NCBI GenBank assembly: GCA_031279555.1
Contig: JAITIK010000053.1
Span: 1-39,250, forward strand
Source of the DNA: Treponema sp.
GTDB taxonomy: Bacteria > Spirochaetota > Spirochaetia > Treponematales > Breznakiellaceae
DNA: 39,250 bases
Direction of reading: 5' to 3'
The translations under genes and the position numbers were made by a program. Numbering within the stretch: the stretch's first letter is position 1; the number at the start of each line of letters is the position of its first letter. The notes below the pieces were generated by a model that was not told the DNA's origin, did no database searches, and saw only the letters and a list, made by a program, of their open reading frames with translations. Shown piece by piece: positions 35,895 through 39,250 of this stretch.

Positions 35895-38300
35895 TTACTT
35901 TACGCGCTTTTTCTCCATCTTCCTGAACGCTTCGGCGAACGGATTGTACATGGAGCCGTCGTCATTCGGGTCGAAGCGGGGAGAACGCGCCTGCCCTGAT
36001 TTCGCCAGATCCCCGGCGCCGCCTGTCTTTTTCACTACAACGACCCGTTTCTTGCCGCCCACGGCGTTGCCGCCATTTACAGCGCCGCCGTGGGCGGAAG
36101 CGGAGGCTTTCTCAAGGACGCGTCCCGGCGCGGCGCGTCCTTGAGCGGACTGCGCGTTGCGGCGAGAAAGGCTGATGCGCCGCCTGTCCGCGTCCAATTC
36201 GATGATGCGGAACTCGTATACCTCACCGACTTTCACCGTATCCATTGGATCCTGGACAAAATGGTCGCTCAATTCGGAAATGTGAACGAGCGCGGTCTCC
36301 TTTACGCCGACATCGACAAACGCCCCGAAATCAACCACGTTTTTGATTTTGCCGGTAACCATCATGCCTTCGCTGAGATCTTCAAACCCAACCACGCCCT
36401 TGCGCATGATGGGTTTGGGATATTCTTCACGCGGATCGCGCCCGGGCTTTTTAAGCTCGTCAACAATGTCGTTGATAGTGGCGTCTCCAACGCCGAATTT
36501 TTCTTTCAACGACTTCACCGTTTCCGAACCGACGGAACCGGTTGTGGTAATGGTCTTCCGAATCTCGCGGGCAATGGTGTAGTTTTCAGGGTGAACCCAC
36601 GTATTGTCAAGCGGATCCACGCTCTCCGGTATTTTGAGAAAGCCGGCGCACTGCTCAAACGTTTTCGGACCCATGCCCTGAATGCCGTTCAACTCCTCAC
36701 GGCTTGAGATTTTGCCTTTTTCATCACGATATTTCACGATTTTCTTGGCAAGACTTGAGTTTATGCCGGATACGTACTTGAGGAGGGAGGCGCTTGCGGT
36801 ATTCAGATTGACGCCTACGTTGTTCACCACGCTGGAAACCACCTCGTCAAGAGTGTTCGAAAGCTTTTTCTGGTTGACGTCGTGCTGGTACAGCCCGACT
36901 CCAATAGATTTTGGGTCGATCTTCACGAGTTCGGCGAGCGGGTCCTGCAATCGCCTGCCTATGGAGACGGCTCCCCGGATGGTCAGATCAAGGTCTGGAA
37001 ATTCCTCGCGGGCAATGTCGCTCGCCGAGTATACGGAAGCGCCGTCTTCGTCGACCACCGTGTACAGGACGTCAAGGTTATGCTCGGAAATAACCTGCGC
37101 AACCAACTCCTGCGCATCTTTCGTGCCGGTTCCGCCTCCCACCGCCACAAGTTGAATATGGTAATCCTTTAAATTTTTCAGGATCAACTCCTTCGCTCTC
37201 TCGGTCTGGTTGTTCATAAACGTAAAGTAATGGAGAAATTTGCCGGTGTCGTCAAGACACGCGCATTTTGTGCCGGTGCGTATGCCCGGATCAACGCCCA
37301 GTACGCGAGCGCCCTTGATAGGCTGCTGCATGAGCAAGTTCTTGAGGTTCGCGCTGAACACGGAAATGCCATGTCCGTCGGCGGCGTCTCCTTGATCGCC
37401 CCGGATTTCCCGAATCACGGCTGGAGACAGGAGCCGTTTAAGTCCATCTTCTATAGACGTTTTATGGTACTCATTGTGAATGGCGCGCTTCTTTTGCAGC
37501 ATTTCAACTGCGGCGTTCTCGTCAACATCAATTTGCGTTTCAAGCGCCTTTTCCCGTTCCCCCCGGTTTATGGCCAGAATCCGGTGGGGCTTTATCTGGG
37601 AAAGTTTCTCGGTGTAATCCCAATACATTTGATAGGTGGAAGTCTTTTTCGCCTCCTCGCCTCCTACGCCTTTTACGGAGATCACGCCGTCCGCCCTATA
37701 AAACTCCTTGACTAGGGCGCGATTTTCCGGTTCCTGGGACACCCGTTCCGCGATAATGTCCATAGCGCCTTGCAAGGCGTCGTCAACGGACGCCACGCTG
37801 AGTTCGGGATGTTCGACGTCTTCGCGCACAAATTCCGCGGCCTTGGCGACAAGCGGCTCTGTCTCAAGCTCAAGCATCGCGTCCGCAAGGGGTTCAAGCC
37901 CCTTCTCAATGGCCGCCATGCCGCGGGTCTTCTTTTTCTTCTTGTAAGGCGCGTATATGTCTTCCAATTCCGCAAGGGTCGCGGCTTTGACGATGTTGTC
38001 GTAGAGGGGTTCAGTGAGTTTTCCCTGCTCAAAAATGAGCCTGATGATCTCAATGCGCCGTTCTTCAAGGTTTTTTCCCGAATGATACCCATGTTCTATG
38101 TCCCGCACCTGCACCTCGTCAAGGGCGCCGTGCTTTTCTTTGCGGTAACGGGCGATAAACGGTACGGTCGACCCTTCGTTCAAAAGTTCCACAACGGCTA
38201 TGACCTGCCCCTGATTAATCGTCAGGGATTCGGCTATGCGCCTTGTCAGCGCGTTTTCATCAATTTTTAGATTAGCAATAAATTCTTGATCTATCTCCAT
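35895..38300 (-). CDS. tex: Tex-family transcription accessory protein with S1 domain
   Basis: Start trimmed to MEIDQEFIANLKIDENALTRR. 'GSTVPFIARYRKEKHGALDEVQVRDIEH', 'RVLGVDPGIRTGTKCACLD', HhH 'LNTASASLLKYVSGINSSLAKKIVKYRDEKGKISSREELNGIQGMGPKTFEQCAGFL', S1 'GMMVTGKIKNVVDFGAFVDVGVKETALVHISEL'. Confidence 0.95.
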   Translation of the reverse strand: MEIDQEFIANLKIDENALTRRIAESLTINQGQVIAVVELLNEGSTVPFIARYRKEKHGALDEVQVRDIEHGYHSGKNLEERRIEIIRLIFEQGKLTEPLYDNIVKAATLAELEDIYAPYKKKKKTRGMAAIEKGLEPLADAMLELETEPLVAKAAEFVREDVEHPELSVASVDDALQGAMDIIAERVSQEPENRALVKEFYRADGVISVKGVGGEEAKKTSTYQMYWDYTEKLSQIKPHRILAINRGEREKALETQIDVDENAAVEMLQKKRAIHNEYHKTSIEDGLKRLLSPAVIREIRGDQGDAADGHGISVFSANLKNLLMQQPIKGARVLGVDPGIRTGTKCACLDDTGKFLHYFTFMNNQTERAKELILKNLKDYHIQLVAVGGGTGTKDAQELVAQVISEHNLDVLYTVVDEDGASVYSASDIAREEFPDLDLTIRGAVSIGRRLQDPLAELVKIDPKSIGVGLYQHDVNQKKLSNTLDEVVSSVVNNVGVNLNTASASLLKYVSGINSSLAKKIVKYRDEKGKISSREELNGIQGMGPKTFEQCAGFLKIPESVDPLDNTWVHPENYTIAREIRKTITTTGSVGSETVKSLKEKFGVGDATINDIVDELKKPGRDPREEYPKPIMRKGVVGFEDLSEGMMVTGKIKNVVDFGAFVDVGVKETALVHISELSDHFVQDPMDTVKVGEVYEFRIIELDADRRRISLSRRNAQSAQGRAAPGRVLEKASASAHGGAVNGGNAVGGKKRVVVVKKTGGAGDLAKSGQARSPRFDPNDDGSMYNPFAEAFRKMEKKRVK

Positions 38301-38664
38301 GACAAACCTCAATATGAAAGTTGAGAAAATCATAGCGGTTTTTGACGGTTTAGGCAAGGGGCCGAAGCGAGAGTAATGAAAGGCGCGATCCTGTTGGGAA
38401 GAGGCGGGGCGGGACGCGACAGCGACATGAAGTTGTTTAGGCAAACATGTCTTTTGAAATCGAAGCATCCACGTTCTCGCTAGGGGCGGTCAAAGAACCA
38501 TCCCAAAAAGTCCCTTTCAATATCCTTTCAGTTGATGTGGATAATGTCCCGATTCATAGATCGAGCCGCCGTAAGCTGGCCTGTGCGCAAGCGGGCATGT
38601 TAGGAGAAGTTGCCCCGTATTTTATATTCAAAGGCCAAATATTATCGCTTTAGAGGTAAGCGCA

Positions 38665-39026
38665 GTGCAGTCAATGATGAGTTTACGCCAATTATTGGGG
38701 TTCAATGTGAAAGAATTCCGATGGAGATGGGGTTTCAGTCAGAACGAACTGGCGGAAACAACCAATACATCCGCCTTATATTGCCATGATCGAGCTAAAA
38801 AGAAAGCGCCTCCCTCCGGAAATGCTGGAACGGATTGCGGCGGCTCTGGAAATCGACGACTTGGAACTGTTTCCAATGCCCCTCTCCGGCGGGAACCCTA
38901 CAGCAACTTCATAAAGCGATTCTCAAAAATATTGAACAGGCTGTCGGGGATGCGGTCGAACGGACAGTCAAAGAAACGGTCAAAAAGGGGATTTTGGAAC
39001 ACATAAAGGACAGGGAGGTCTCGTAA
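38665..39026 (+). pseudogene. XRE-type HTH regulator disrupted by two apparent frameshifts
   Basis: Segments in three frames: SLRQLLGFNVKEFRWRWGFSQNELAETTNTS / PYIAMIELKRKRLPPEMLERIAAALEIDDLELFPMPLSGG / TLQQLHKAILKNIEQAVGDAVERTVKETVKKGILEHIKDREVS*. Confidence 0.7.
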
Positions 39027-39103
39027 CCCGGCGGAGGCCAAATTCACTGTTTTTTTCTCTGCTCCATCATTACATGACTAACCAATATGATATACTATGA
39101 ACT

Positions 39104-39250
39104 ATGGATACGAGAAAAAGCCTGCCCAGAGCGGCGCTTGCCCGGATTTACTTTATTGACCAGCAGATTGCATCGGGGAAATACCCCAATGTCAATTATT
39201 TGGCAAAGGAATACGAAGTCGGCACGGCGACCATTTACCGCGATATTGAG
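39104..39250 (+). CDS. N-terminus of an HTH regulator (DeoR/WYL-like), truncated by the window edge
   Basis: MDTRKSLPRAALARIYFIDQQIASGKYPNVNYLAKEYEVGTATIYRDIE..., open at the right edge so absent from the ORF track. Confidence 0.7.
   Translation, partial: MDTRKSLPRAALARIYFIDQQIASGKYPNVNYLAKEYEVGTATIYRDIE

Noticed and set aside
38301-38468. N-terminal extension of the tex ORF
   Set aside because: Tex homology starts around MEIDQEFIANLKI; the extension has no conserved features.
38447-38653. 68-aa plus-strand ORF
   Set aside because: No SD, no recognisable family; cannot support it as a gene.
1-39250. CRISPR arrays, rRNA genes, transposases or phage structural genes
   Set aside because: None seen: no regularly spaced direct repeats with unique spacers, no rRNA signature and no transposase/integrase motifs. 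The only tandem repeat is the coding 84-bp unit.

Overview
The window looks like a chromosomal segment of a treponeme-type spirochaete. That taxon call is inference from gene content: archaeal-type PheT, spiro-SPASM-type radical SAM protein, CheW-CheR-like fusion and CheX. Almost all genes lie on the minus strand. In minus-strand order: (i) 38.3-34.0 kb, Tex and an RNB-family exoribonuclease; (ii) 34.0-29.6 kb, a cheA / cheW-cheR-like / cheX cluster ending in a perfect 17-bp palindrome next to tRNA-Val(GAC); (iii) murJ, convergent with plus-strand archaeal-type pheT; (iv) an uncharacterised protein, a spiro-SPASM-like nucleotidyltransferase/radical-SAM/SPASM fusion and a glycosyltransferase; (v) a degenerate accessory patch (19.2-22.1 kb) with frameshifted genes, a 15-nt homopolymer tract, hairpins, a terminator inside a leader and a dispersed 47-nt repeat; (vi) clpP; (vii) an envelope-transport module (LolD-like ATPase, two FtsX-like permeases, LolA-like protein, predicted OM beta-barrel) running into a galactofuranose module (GT4, GlfT2-like GT, Glf); (viii) a surface-polysaccharide operon headed by a NusG paralogue (Wzm/Wzt, RmlA/B/C/D, epimerase, methyltransferase, kinase-like protein with 84-bp tandem repeats). 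Best candidates for under-described biology are the Lol-like/beta-barrel plus Galf module, the spiro-SPASM/GT pair, the promoter-hairpin-poly(C)-terminator leader near 21.7-22.0 kb, the palindrome combining the cheX stop codon with a tRNA -35 element, and apparent leaderless promoters. No database or folding tools were run.
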